DNA from: Choristocarpus tenellus KU-1152
Lineage: Eukaryota > Phaeophyceae
Reading direction: 5' to 3'
Assembly (NCBI GenBank): GCA_964200185.2
Contig: CAXNAD020000037.1
Location: forward strand, 1-37,700
Length of the DNA stretch: 37,700 nucleotides
Part shown: positions 1-11,900 of the stretch, piece by piece
Position numbering within the stretch: position 1 is the stretch's first letter
Layout: each line of letters starts with the position of its first letter
The notes under the pieces: model-generated
Told to the model about the DNA's origin: nothing
Database searches by the model: none
What the model saw: the letters and a program-made list of their open reading frames with translations, nothing else
Translations under genes and position numbers: made by a program

Positions 1-860
1 CCTCTAAGATACTTTCACTCTAGATCCTGGGGGCAGAGTGGCCTTGGCGGCTCTCCTTGTCTCACCGTCGTGGTTCATGTTGCTGTGTAAGTCACGCACG
101 TGTGTGCTCACAGACCTTCTACAATTAACTTAAAAAAGATGTCCGGAAATCTTGCTTTTTTTTCGGTATCACCACTCCAGGCAAACTTGGGCAGCTACGT
201 ACCCCCGACCAGGTTTCTACAAGGAGTTCGGTCAACCACTTCATTTTTGTCCGTTTGAAGTCTTCACCTTCAAAACTGCGCTGGAGATGTTCCACCGCGT
301 TTTTACCATTATTTGATCGGGACATAGGTCCCGTTCTCCGAAGCCTGGGCATTCGCGCATACAAACCCTTAAAAGCTCTTGTCATTCCCTTTTATTTGAT
401 ATATGCAGTCCTGTATGACTGTTTTGGCGCTCCAATGAAAAAAGATTGCCACAGAGGGCAAAGCTACTGGTACCACCTTATTAGGTCCACGAATCATAAC
501 GAATCAATGGTCAATAACTCATCAATACAAAATACAAGGCTGTAAGATCGGATGTAGATGTAAAGATATGTAGGGGGGAGAGGGGCGGAAGGCTACAGTA
601 CGAGAGGGGTGGTAGGCTACGGCAGGAAAGGGGCTGTCAAATCCCGTTTACGACAGATAGATAGTGTCCATCACAACACAAGTAGCTCTATCAGTACGTG
701 TCATGCGTGTTACGGTGGAGACACGAGAGAGATTGTCACTAAGGGGCTTGTTAGATTATTGGGATGCTTTCCTAGATCCATGGGGTGTAGGGCCTAGCTA
801 GTTTGGAGGCATAGGAGGGCAGTGATGTAGAATAGATAGTAAAATAGTAAATAGATATCT
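1..860. other. No convincing gene
   Basis: Both strands have open frames of 86-96 codons (minus 125-385, plus 255-545), but I recognise no domain and see no paired splice signals. They could be remnants of mobile elements. A purine-rich stretch lies at about 570-640. Confidence 0.4.
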
Positions 861-1825
861 TTCACATTTACGACAACTGTTACTTTTTCAGGGGTTATTC
901 TGATATGTGATTGGCTTTTCATTGTTTTTTCTCTTGACACATCTACAAAATGTTAGAGGGCATAAAAATAAAAATACGAGAGACTGTCGAAATATTTTGA
1001 TTTTAATTTTTTGAAGATTGGAGGTATAACATCAATGTACGCATGACATCTACGACACTGCTACCCATACAGGGGCCCTTGTGATATTGGTTCGACTTTA
1101 TACCTGACACACCTGAAAAATGTCAGAGGGAATAATAATATGTATTTTGAAGATGTTATCATCGAGAAGAACGAGGAGGTGAACGAAACACATTATATTA
1201 TTATGCCCTCTGACATTTTATGGATGTTCTAGGGGAAAAAAATAATAAAAACTATTCACATGTCTCAAAAATCCCTAAAGAAGTAACAGTTGTCACAAAA
1301 GTTAGAAATGTTGATCTATTTTCTATTTTACTACTCTCTATGTGGTACTACTGCCTTCCTGTGTCTTAAACCTGTTCATCAAAAGGTGTCATGGTATGAG
1401 TTCAGTATTTTGGACTTTAATCCGCTGCACTATAGCATTTCGATGACATTAATCGCTACTGTATATATATATTGTTATGCTCTCTTAACATTTCGCAGAT
1501 ATGTCAGGTAAAAAGCCAAACCAAACCATTATCACAAGGACCCCTGTAAATGTAGCAGTTGTCGTAAATGTGAAGGATACTTTTCTAAAATCTATGTACA
1601 ATTTGAATTGCACCTATACTATAACACTCCCTTACATGTTGGTACTTCCTTCCGGAATAAATATTGGTATGCTCTCTTAACATTTTGTAGATATGTCGGG
1701 GAAAGTGCCAAACCAAACCAATATCACAAGGACCCCTGTAAATGTAGCAGTTGTCGTAAATGTGAATGGTACCTTTCTAAAATCTATATAAAATCTGTAG
1801 CACCCCCTTAATTGTTGGTACTTCC
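861..1825. repeat. Five-copy ~110-bp interspersed repeat family, both orientations
   Basis: Units begin near 861 and 1038 in plus orientation and at about 1196-1310, 1478-1600 and 1670-1790 in minus orientation. Shared words in plus sense are TTTACGACAACTG, CAGGGG(T/C)CCTTGTGATATT, and an end like GACATNTNNAAAATGT(C/T)AGAGGG. The last two minus copies form a 192-bp tandem. Arms 1117-1140 and 1196-1220 are near-perfect inverted repeats. It looks like a foldback or MITE-type cluster; no transposase is linked to it. Confidence 0.75.
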
Positions 1826-2452
1826 TACCGGAATAAAATGTAACATAACTTTTGCAAGCTTCGTTCTTGTGCGGGAACGACCCATGTGATAGACTCTCTG
1901 GATGAGGGTTAATTCTCATATAGATTGGGAGGCGTGAAAAGTAAGTTTGAAATGGGCTGTCATGACTGTGGAGGATCGCTAGTGCAAAGTTGACCAAGTC
2001 GCATTTGACAGGGTTCAAAAACCTTGTGAAACTGTCAAAGTGGGTGTTGATTGGGATGCCTAGGACAGAGACCCCCTGTCGTTTGAGTGGCTCGCTCATC
2101 CCATTGTCACCCATCGGTCCCAATTCTTCACCCAAGAAGAAGTCTGTCTGGGGCCCAGACTCAAACACCACAACAAAGAACAGCATGATGGTGTGATGGC
2201 GCAATGCCTGAAGTCAATAGGGCGCAAGACTCAGAGGCCTCAGGAGAAGGCAGTGGCCATCACGGAGGACTTCAGAATTTCCTGAATCACTGCATTCCAT
2301 GATATGAAGGAGTATGATAGTCAGATCGCATGGGGTGAATGCATGGACCTTCTACAATGTTGCAAGGGGCGATGTGGCTGCCACACAAGTATCCTCAACA
2401 TTTGGGGTGTCCCAATGGTACACCACACATTCTTTTGCAAATGGGTGGCCAA

Positions 2453-2938
2453 GCTGGGGTCCCCCTTGCCTCATTGTGGGATCTGTACAAGCTCAAGAAT
2501 GTGAAGGTCGAGTGATGGATTAAACCCGTCCTCTCAGACCAACAGAAACCCAACAGGGTGAGTTTCGTCATCAGCCACTCGCACAGGAGGGGGGGAAGTG
2601 GGGTATTAGTGGACGATCTGTATGGCTGGGTGCATGTAGACGAGAAGTGGCTTTACATCCTCGAAGATGGGCAAGGTGTGTACCTGCACCCCACTTAGGA
2701 CCCCCCCAAATCCCCATGACCACAGAATAAGTGTTACATTACGATAATGTTCCTTGAAGCAGTGGCCACCCTAGGAAGAGCACTCCAACAGGTGTGGTTC
2801 GGTGGGAAAATCAGGATCTGGTTAATCGTAGACATTAAGGTCTCTCAGTGCTCCAGCAAACACTGCCACAAGGGCACTTTTAGGTTTTTGTGCCAGCCAG
2901 TGAACAGGGGGATGTTTGAGCTAGCTGTAGATGTGTAA
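2453..2938 (+). pseudogene. Decayed Tc1/mariner-superfamily transposase
   Basis: One frame reads SLWDLYKLKNVKVE, WIKPVLSDQQKPNRVSF, WVHVDEKWLYILEDGQGVYL, MFLEAVAT, WFGGKIRIWLIV and QPVNRGMF. This is the order found in mariner-type transposases common in oomycetes and other stramenopiles: a second HTH, KPxLSxxxKxxRVxF, the first catalytic Asp in VHVDEKW, then MFLxAVA and GKIGIW. Frame stops at 2513, 2696, 2717 and 2936 break it. The later catalytic Asp and the final acidic residue are not recovered. An upstream open piece in another frame (2314-2450) ending TFGVSQW may be the first HTH after a frameshift. Inactive. Confidence 0.8.
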
Positions 2939-3340
2939 CTGTTACATCTTCGATCTACAACATGAATGGCAAACAGGGAATTATGCAGTTCCTAATTTAA
3001 GAAAGCACCACACGCCAGGGCCCTAGTAGATAGCATTATAGGAACAGATACACCACATTCTAGGCCATCCATCCCATCACTAGTATGTTCAAAACATATA
3101 AATTGACTACAGGAGGTAGAAGGAAGGAGGGGTGGTCTCAGATGCCAGATACAAATATTATCATCCACTACTACTCAGCCTCTATACGAATAGCTACTGC
3201 GATCTTTAATCTATGTTACACCTTGCTCCTGTCCATGGAGTACATCAGGAGACGTAGTGAAAAACCACCTTCGAGAATGTCCGCAACACAAAAAACTCAG
3301 TATCTTGCTTGAAACCACAACTATCATTCAACTTCAATCT
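2939..3340 (+). other. Possible tail of the transposon remnant
   Basis: The remnant probably extends here, but all frames have stops and I find no conserved catalytic motif. A short open frame at 3085-3312 has no recognisable domain. I did not find terminal inverted repeats. Confidence 0.3.
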
Positions 3341-5806
3341 TCCTTATCCCTCACTCCTTACATGATATATGCGATTATCTCTGACTTTATGTGTTGATGT
3401 ATGATTTAGGTACCCTTTGTTGGACATGATGAACCCACATTTAGTCTATTATCGGCGTAGTAGTAGTGTTGTAGATGTTTAGTTTTGTTTTGGATTTCCA
3501 ATAATACGTCTACAAAACAATGTTATGTAGGTTAGGAAGGATCTTTTGTGGTCGGATGTTCCCATACTTTTGTTATTTCATTCCTTTTTATGTTCACTGA
3601 CATTTATTCCCTTATAGATTATGTGATCACAGATTTAGGAGACACATGTCAACATCTTTTGACAACAAAGGATGAAGGGAGAAGTCGATTTTAGATCACA
3701 TGAGACACTTGTTTTTGATTAGGAGAAGAAGAGAAGGGTAGAATGGATCTTTTATTGGGTGTATGTTCGAAGTGTGGTTTGATAATACTATATTGTTTAA
3801 AATAGTCGTTTTTTTGTGTTGTTAGAGACATTTTTTACTTGACACAGCAACATCTTACCACAACAATGAATAGGAGGTATATTTTTCCATTATTCCTAAT
3901 CAAAAATCAATTGGTTGGTCGGCAGAATCGGAGTCGGATAGACTTATGATTCGTTGAGACTGGTATGAACTGAAAATGTTCGAGAGAAGAAAGAACAAAC
4001 AAAATCTAAGATCTCCACTCCTACTTTTTTAGACATCCATCCGTCCAACGTTCTTGGTTGCTTAGGTTGGTGAACAAGGACAGAGTATAAGAAATAGGTA
4101 CCAAAATGAACATCATATAGCATTGCCTTGCGTGACTTGGACACATACGGGGAAAGGATAGACAAGTCATCTGGAGAGTGGAAAATACTGTCAACACTCC
4201 GCAATAGAAGATTTAGTTACCAAAAGCGCCAGGAAGAGTGTGTCAAGAGATAGACTTGCCACAGGAGAGTGGTCGACCTTGGGGCGGATTGTTTGACCTC
4301 TAAGGAGGAGGCAGGCGTCAGCGCCGTGCCATCCCGCCTTTACTGGAAATTATAGCTATGAAAGGCAACAAAGGGTTTAGTAAGTTTTCCGCGAGTCAAG
4401 GTAAGCGATCTTGTCCAGTCCTCAGAATTTGGACTAGTTTTAACGACAATTGCGGTGGAGTGTGCTTGGAAGAGATGGAAGCTTGAATTTTCAATATTTC
4501 ACTATGGCTAGGTGTTTTTGTTTTCGTTTCCTAACCCGAACCTCATAATTTGTAGGCCTTCTTTAAAAGCTATGGGCTCCTTTTGTTTACATGCCACTCA
4601 TCCGACCTGGTGTATAGGTCCTTCATTCCTACGTCCATGAAGTCCCACCAACTTTTGCCTACTTGAGTTCAAGCAGATATTCCGCGTTGATATTGTGTTC
4701 GTATCGTTAAGGTTGTTGTTGTCGAAGTTGCTGGACAGTTCCATCTGTTGCATGTCAATCTTTGCTCGGTCATGCATCGGGTCTTCGATGAGAACGGGCA
4801 TAGGAAACCACCAACAAACCCATACTCTTTTTATCATGGGCACGTCGCCAACATATTGGCTTGAGCATCAGGGGATACGTTTGGTGGTGGGAGGTTCGAC
4901 ATGTGAAGTTTCTCTCCGTTTACTGACCCTCTTGTGGTAAAGCCGAGGATTTCCCGACTACCCCGACATTCAAGGTTTACAACCACTGTCGATGGCATGT
5001 TACGGGGGGAGAGGTAGAAGTGGTTTCACGGCAACTGAGTGCTGTGCTTTTTCCTGTAGCCGACTTCTTGGAATTTTTCTTGTAGGGATAGGCGTGGCTC
5101 AAGAGTTTAGCATGTGCTTGAGTTCAAGCCCCACGTGTCAACTCATGTGTCATCTCCCGTGTTTTTGAACGCCTTGGTAGAAACTATAATGCATGTCCCC
5201 ATGCAGATTCGATTTTCTCTCTGTACTTCTCCACCTTGAACTCGGAGCACCTTCTCTGTACAGTGAAAACCTCACCACCTCCATTATTTCCTGTCTGTTA
5301 GCTTTTGTTTAATTGAAGTACAGATGTACAAAAAACAGTTACAAGTCCTGTGAAGGTATCTTCTGCAGTAGCATTTCAAAGTAGGGGGTTGAGCGAGTAA
5401 GGGAAGTGAAAGAATCCTTGGCAGGGTTGATTTGATAATTTGTGTAAAGATATTTTGACATGAAACCTTCCTACAACTTGCCTTTGTAGAAAATCTGTCC
5501 TGTCCTTGTAATGGAAGTGAAAGCAGATACACTTATGTTGTTGAGGTATGTAAGAGATGGGGCCAGGGCTAGGCTTTTGCAAGGGTGTACCGCAGATGTG
5601 GAGATGAAAGTACAGAATACACAAAATATGTGTCTGCTTTGTGTTGTGACATGATAGTTATTGTGCAATTTTAGTTGTTAAAAAAGTTAAAAACCTTGGA
5701 TTCTTCGTCTGAATGATCAGAAGATCTTGAAACATGCTCACATTTGCTTGCCTTTTCTCTGCCCCATTGTTTAAACCCCCAACTTGACTCTAACGCTCTG
5801 CAACAG
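3341..5806. other. Gene-poor AT-rich stretch
   Basis: Only short open frames without recognisable domains. A 13-base inverted match lies at about 3712 and 3893 (TTTTTGATTAGGA and its complement), and a diverged direct repeat (CAACATCTT...ACAACAA) at about 3642 and 3840. No TTAGGG tracts occur here, in contrast to the gene introns. Confidence 0.4.
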
Positions 5807-5911
5807 ATGGTGATATGGATGCAATGGAGAATGGAAGCGCAACCTCTAGGGCTAGGCTGACGAAAGGGGATCGCTCAGATAAGTATGCTCCGCTTGGGGG
5901 AGGTTACGAAG
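5807..5911 (+). CDS. E0: probable N-terminal coding exon
   Basis: A 3' splice site (CTCTGCAACAG) precedes an open frame reading GDMDAMENGS and later DKYAPLGGGYEG, a polar disordered-type N-terminus. ATG 5815 may be the start, or an earlier exon may exist, since the frame opens with a split codon. The donor GAAG|GTTCAG after 5911 leaves phase 1, which matches the split codon at the start of E1 and rebuilds a glycine. Alternative donors with the same phase lie after 5903 and near 5985; the frame stays open to TGA at 5995. Telomere-like repeats begin about 440 bases downstream, as in the proven introns of this gene, which supports this stretch belonging to the transcript. Confidence 0.45.
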
Positions 5912-8900
5912 GTTCAGAAACATCGGAGATATCTGCTGGACCTGAAAAATGGAGGCGTGTTCGAAGAGGCAAGAGGAACAATGGTGGATGGACTTGAGGG
6001 GTGGGGGGAGGGGGAGATGTGGTTTTTCTGGAACTAAGCGTTGCTTATTGAAGTGCGACAGACTGAGAATATTTTTGTATGTCAGTTTTTGATTGAGACG
6101 TGACTGTATGTGTGCGTTGATGTCAACAGATAGTTCTGTTTGATACTGTACTGTGTGGGGTAGTTGGTACTGGGTGGCCCTTGAGTAGAGCGCTGATGTC
6201 TGTCCTACTGAAGTAGAGCAAAATTTTGTTTGGCTACTCAATGTCAGTGAGATTATTTTGAAGATGGAGATGCTCTTTCTGCCTTCTCTAGGGTAAGACA
6301 AAAAAATGTGTATGCTTGATGTTGACCTGAGATAGGGACATGAAATAGTCAAGGGTTAGGGTTCAGGTTTGGGATAGGGTTTGGTTTAAGCATTAATGCC
6401 ACAAGGATAACAGGGCTACCAAATCCTTTGTATCATAATCCTATGCCGAAAGGAGTCTCTCTCTTGATGTATACTTCTCAGTGAATTGCAGGTAGCCCCC
6501 CCCCCTCCCTGTAGAAACTCTGATCTAAGAGATGACCAAATCCATTCTAATGTTGAGGTGCTGATTGTGTTGTGCTCCCCTCCTTTTCCTTCTCTGTTGC
6601 ATATATGTTTCTAGTCCACCTGAGCAAGACTTTGAGTTAGAAAGACTTTGAGCTATAATCGATTTTGGAGTAGGGGTTGACTTTCAGACCTGATTGTTAG
6701 GTTTTGTATGGTTCTTAGATGGCGGTTTATGCAGTTGGTGGAATATTAAAACATGGACTATGCTGACGTCTAGGGTTCGTTAAAGACTGATGCAGTGGTT
6801 CATTATTTTTGCTGTGAACCACACCCCCTTGCTGGACCTCTCAGTATGGTGCTTTCCTATGTACCCAGCAAAGCATGTTGTGTGTTGAATGATCATATCA
6901 ATCATGGTTTTGAACAATTGTGAACTTCCCCACACAGTTACCAGCGTAGTGGTGTGTGCCTAAGGCCTAACCCTAACCCTTGTGCAATCTTGTACTCCAC
7001 TACAGCTCTAAGAAAAGAGAATAGTCACTGTTGATTTGAAACAGTAATCTTACTAGAGTGTAGTATCTGGGAAAGAGATGCATGTGCTGTGGATGAATTG
7101 TAAGGATTAGGGTTAGGGTTAGGGTTAGGGTTAGGGGTTAGGGTTAGGGATTAACTTAACTTCTGGATACCCTGGCAACTTGGTTTGAAGGACTTGAATG
7201 TAGAGTAGATAGCACTTTGACGCAAATCCATATGGAGCGGATCCGATGCCATGTTTTGTTTCTTTACTTTGTTCACAGACATGAATTCCGTTCCAGGAAA
7301 TTCATCCCCCCTGAATCTGGGCCTTCCAGAAAAAAGGACTCTTCACAAGTTTCCCCAACCCTAAGTGAAAATAACTCAGGACTGCTAGAACAATGACTCA
7401 GGATACCTGATAAGTAATTAAGGTGATAGGAAATTACTTCCTTTTATTTTTCACATGAAAGTACCATCTTTTTCAAGGAACGTCGACAAAATTGGACGTT
7501 GGAGTTCTGAATGATTGGAGGCGTGTTGAATTTGCTCAGGAACGGCTCTCGATCAATGATGGGAACAGGTGTCAATCAATGATGACGGACACAAACCAGA
7601 CAGGCATTTCTGTGGTGAGGCAGAGGCAGAGAGAGGTCAATTTACGACAGTACGCCATTACATTATTCTCTTTATTACCTGAGTCATTGCTATCATTAAC
7701 ATTGCTATCTTTAACAGCAGACAGTCACACCATATGATACTGTTAGAGTTAGGGTTAGAGGTTGAGAGTTGAAGTAAACTCAGTCAGTGGTGACTTTTTT
7801 GTTTGTTTTGGGTCCCTCTGACTTTGTGGTGAGACCTGTCTGGAGCTCTCTGTCCCCATCTGTGGTGGTGTTCTCTTATTATGTATTGTTGTTTTTGGTA
7901 TCAATTGGATTTTTTGAATCAACGTCAACATGCTTGATTGGAGTTAGTGTTAGGGCAGTGTAACATGTTCCACATATTTTGTCAAAGCTTTTGACATTGT
8001 GCCGTCCCATGGAAAGGGTTCAAATGCACATTTAGCAACTACCCCTTCTCTGATTTTTGAGTAGTTATTCTATTACCAACATGCCACTTCCAGATTCATC
8101 ATAATATTTGTGGGAAGATTCATATTTTTATTTAATACGGAGTAGTAGTTGGTATGGTTTCTCTCTTTTTTTTTCACTACTTGTTTTCTTTTCTATCTTG
8201 GAGTAGTGTTTCTGTATTTTTGAGCAGTGTGTATTGCCTTCTTTTGACTGTCTTTCAACCAAGGGTTAGAGTTAGGGTTAGATTAATGTGAACAATAGTA
8301 ATAATTACATTAACAATAACATTCATAATATTAATAAATCAGTCCAGTGAAGTCAACAGAGATCTGAGGAGGCAATAAGCAGGAAGAAGAGCCCAAAAAG
8401 GGCATGTCACCAGTTAAGTTCACAGAGATCAAGAAAATATGTATTCAGAAATAAGATGACGACTCAAGTTTCACCTCCAGCATCGGGACCGTAAGATGGA
8501 GCACACGTGCACATGTATTTGAGAGCTTCTATGTAAGGTTAAGTGCTTCCATCTGCTAGGTACAAGCTGCTATCATCAACTCCAAGAAGAGTGTCTTCGC
8601 TTAGGCAAGGGCATCCGGTCCCCTTCCCCATACATATTTTCAAGACTGTTCTAAGAACAATAATACTACTACCGTATGCAGCATTTTATTCATTTCACAA
8701 TAATTGTGCATTTTATTTCATTTTCCACAGGGGCACATGTGAGCTACCAGCCCTTTGATGTGGAGGATTACCAGGATGCCCAGGAAGAAGAGTCACAGGG
8801 GCCCAAGCAGTTCCCCCCCCCTTCAGAGACCAACGATGACTCTAAGAACTGGCCGAAGAGCTGTCCCTTCCTGCACCTGAAGTTTGATGAGTTTTCTATC

Positions 8901-11900
8901 CAGGAGAAGTGCAGTTTCATAGCGTTCTCGTACTACTACTGGTACTTTCTCACATTTGTGCTACTCTTCAGTCTCATGAGTGCCATCGTGACATCGCTCA
9001 TCTCACCCTCTCCCAAGGTTTGTTGGAGTATACAGAGAGGTGTTCCTGTGTTGTGTTTGGAGTTAGGGTTTGGCTTTTGTGTTGTCATTTTGTTGTCCTT
9101 TGTGCATTGTTACACCAGACCACTGTCGATACGTCATTGGTCCACTTTTTCCTTATCCTTGTGTGTTACTTTGATTTTTTTTCTTATCGGTGTATGGGGT
9201 TAGGGTTAGGGCTAGGGTTAGGACTAGGGTTAGGGAAGGAAGAAGTGTGTGCTCACCAGCTCCTTGAAATAACCTAGTCCAACCCTAACCATCAATAGCA
9301 ACCCTCATGCTGTGATCACCCTCATTTTCCCAGTCGGTCTTATTCCTAACCCTAGCCCTAGCCCTAACCCTAACCCAAACCCAAACCCTAACCCAAACCC
9401 AAACCCAAACCCAAACCCAATTTATTTTAATGACAAAACTGTGGCAGGCATGGCCCTACCTCTTACTCTAGTCTTCCTAGAGGAATCCGTTCAGGTCCTA
9501 ATATCATATCAGACCCTAACCCTAACCCTAATATCATATCATACCCTAACCCTAAGCAATTTGGTTCGTAACCCTGGTCCTCATTTTCTCAAACCTGGAC
9601 CCTGGCAGGCCTAAGCAAGGCCTGTGTACATGCATCACTGTCAGTTACACTGTGTTGTTACTAATAGTCATGCCTCAATTAACTCTGACCTCATCAATTT
9701 CTATTTGTAAGTATTTCAATAGTCCTGCCTCACAGGTATAATACCTGTCCAATTGTTGTACTGTAGTAGCCATAACCCTCTTAATTATTGACAGTGACAT
9801 CCTTTACTGTAACCCTGATGCTAAGTACCAATTTTTTTGTAACTCCAACTTGAATTTATAACAGATAGCACAATATAGCCCTAACTCTATCCATGGTATA
9901 TACACAAACATACATAAACCCTAACCCTACATATATACGGTATTGAATCGTCCAATGAACTTAAAAAGCTCTAATATTACTAGTTTCATTTCCATTTGCC
10001 AAAATGAGCAAGTCTAATTAGCGCCTGGCCCTAACCCTAGCCCTAACCCTGTTAACCCTCCTTCATTAATTGTGATCCACAATGTGTGTTGTGTGTGATG
10101 TGTGATGATTGTTGTGCAGGAGGAGACGGTGTACTTGGCTTTTGTGTTAGCGTTCATTGGCTTCTGGTGGTTCTTCTTCGGGCACTTCCGATTGGTAAGC
10201 ATGGGTCAGGGTCAGGGTTAGGGTTAGGGTTAGGGTTGGTAAGTAACAAGAATTTTGTCTCTAATTGAATGTATTACATCAACATGAATATAGTTACAAT
10301 TCATTTTTTACCACAGTAGTAACAGTCATAATGCCATTTTCAACATACAAATCCAACCTTTAGCCCTTGCCCTAACTCTCAGTGTAAAAATGCTCTCATG
10401 TGTTGATTTCTTACTCGTATGACTCTAGATTTTTGGTTTGATGAATAGTGGGGTGTTGTAAGGGCTCAGGCATTTGCTTACATTAGATGCAGTTATTCGC
10501 TGTGTAGAGTTCTTCAAGATATGCGTATCAGGTGTGTCAATGTGTGTCAATGTATGATAGCCTTGCTGTGTATGGTACAATATGGTACAGTGCATGCCAT
10601 GGATTAGGGTTAGGGCATAAATATATTGATTTGATTCGTTGAGTTAGGGTTAGGGTTAGGGTTAGGGTTAGGGTTAGGGTTAGTCTTAGTGATAAAAGTA
10701 TTTAGTAGAAACCTGTTCATGTGCCTTCCTTTTTGGCTATGTGTCAAAAAGAAGAAAAAACTTAGGGTTAGGGTTAAAGACATGTAAGACATGGTGTATG
10801 CTCTACCATGTAAAGGAGGTTAGTTCCATGCGACCTGTACCAGCTGGATGTAGCACTCACCGTCCCTAACTTGATACTGTATTGTATTGTATAGATGTAT
10901 TGTATAGATGTATTGTATAGATGTATTGTATAGATGTATTGTATAGATGTATTGTATTGTATAGATGTATTGTATAGATGTACTGTATAGATGTATTGTA
11001 TAGATGTATTGTATAGATGTATTGTATAGATGTACTGTATAGATGTATTGTATAGATGTATTATATAGATGTACTGTATAGATGTACTGTATAGATGTAT
11101 TGTATAGATGTATTGTATAGATGTATTGTATAGATGTATTGTATTGTATAGATGTATTGTATTGTATAGATGTATTGTATAGATGTATTGTATAGATGTA
11201 CTGTACCTGATATGTCCGCACTCTACCTAACGTGTTTGATGTTGTCAGCTGTATTCAGCCATGCGTTATCGCAAGTCAGTTCTGTACACCCTGTACCAGC
11301 TGGAGACCATTGTGATCTTCTTCTTGGCTTGCTATCAGATCTTCAGTTTGATGGGGAGTATGACTCTGGTAAGTCATTTGAATATATGATGCATGGTACT
11401 GCCTTTGCAATGCCTATGTAGATCAAGCGTTGTTATTTGATGGGTTAGGGTTAGGGTTAGGGTTAGGGTTAGGGTTAGGGCTAGAAAACACCGGAAGTGG
11501 TCATCAATACATACATACATACATGATATACATATATATATATATATTGATATATAACATGTCAACCTAGTATTTATTAGTATAATATACATACATATTT
11601 TGATAACGTGTGAAGCTAGTATTTATTAGTGGTATAGTAGTGATAGTGTGGAACTCACTGGTAGATGGATGGAACAAGGTCTCTATTATTTAAAAGGAAT
11701 ACTCTAACAGTTAATATTTGTTTTGGTACACTGGACTGTGAATGGCAAGCGAAACTCCCTCTGGTGTATCCCACCTATTCTCTCCACTATTGTACTTTTA
11801 TACCAGCAGTGATTCCTTGTTGACAAGAATTCACATCTGCCCACTTTTGGCACAAGACATGGTCAAGGTTAGCAGGGCTAGGGTAAGGGATTGCTTGCAC

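Noticed and set aside
1677-2204. 175-codon minus-strand open frame as a gene
   Set aside because: Its C-terminal part is a copy of the 110-bp repeat; the rest matches nothing I recognise.
5852-6352. 166-codon minus-strand open frame
   Set aside because: It overlaps E0 on the other strand, has no recognisable domain and reads as low-complexity Ser/Leu/Pro sequence.
7104-7153. A true telomere end
   Set aside because: Tracts are short, occur in both orientations, are flanked by unique DNA, and lie between exons of one gene.
10877-11203. CRISPR array
   Set aside because: Units are contiguous 13-mers without spacers, in eukaryotic intron DNA.
10820-11221. 133-codon minus-strand open frame
   Set aside because: It is the translation of the 13-bp minisatellite and has only repeat-derived residues.
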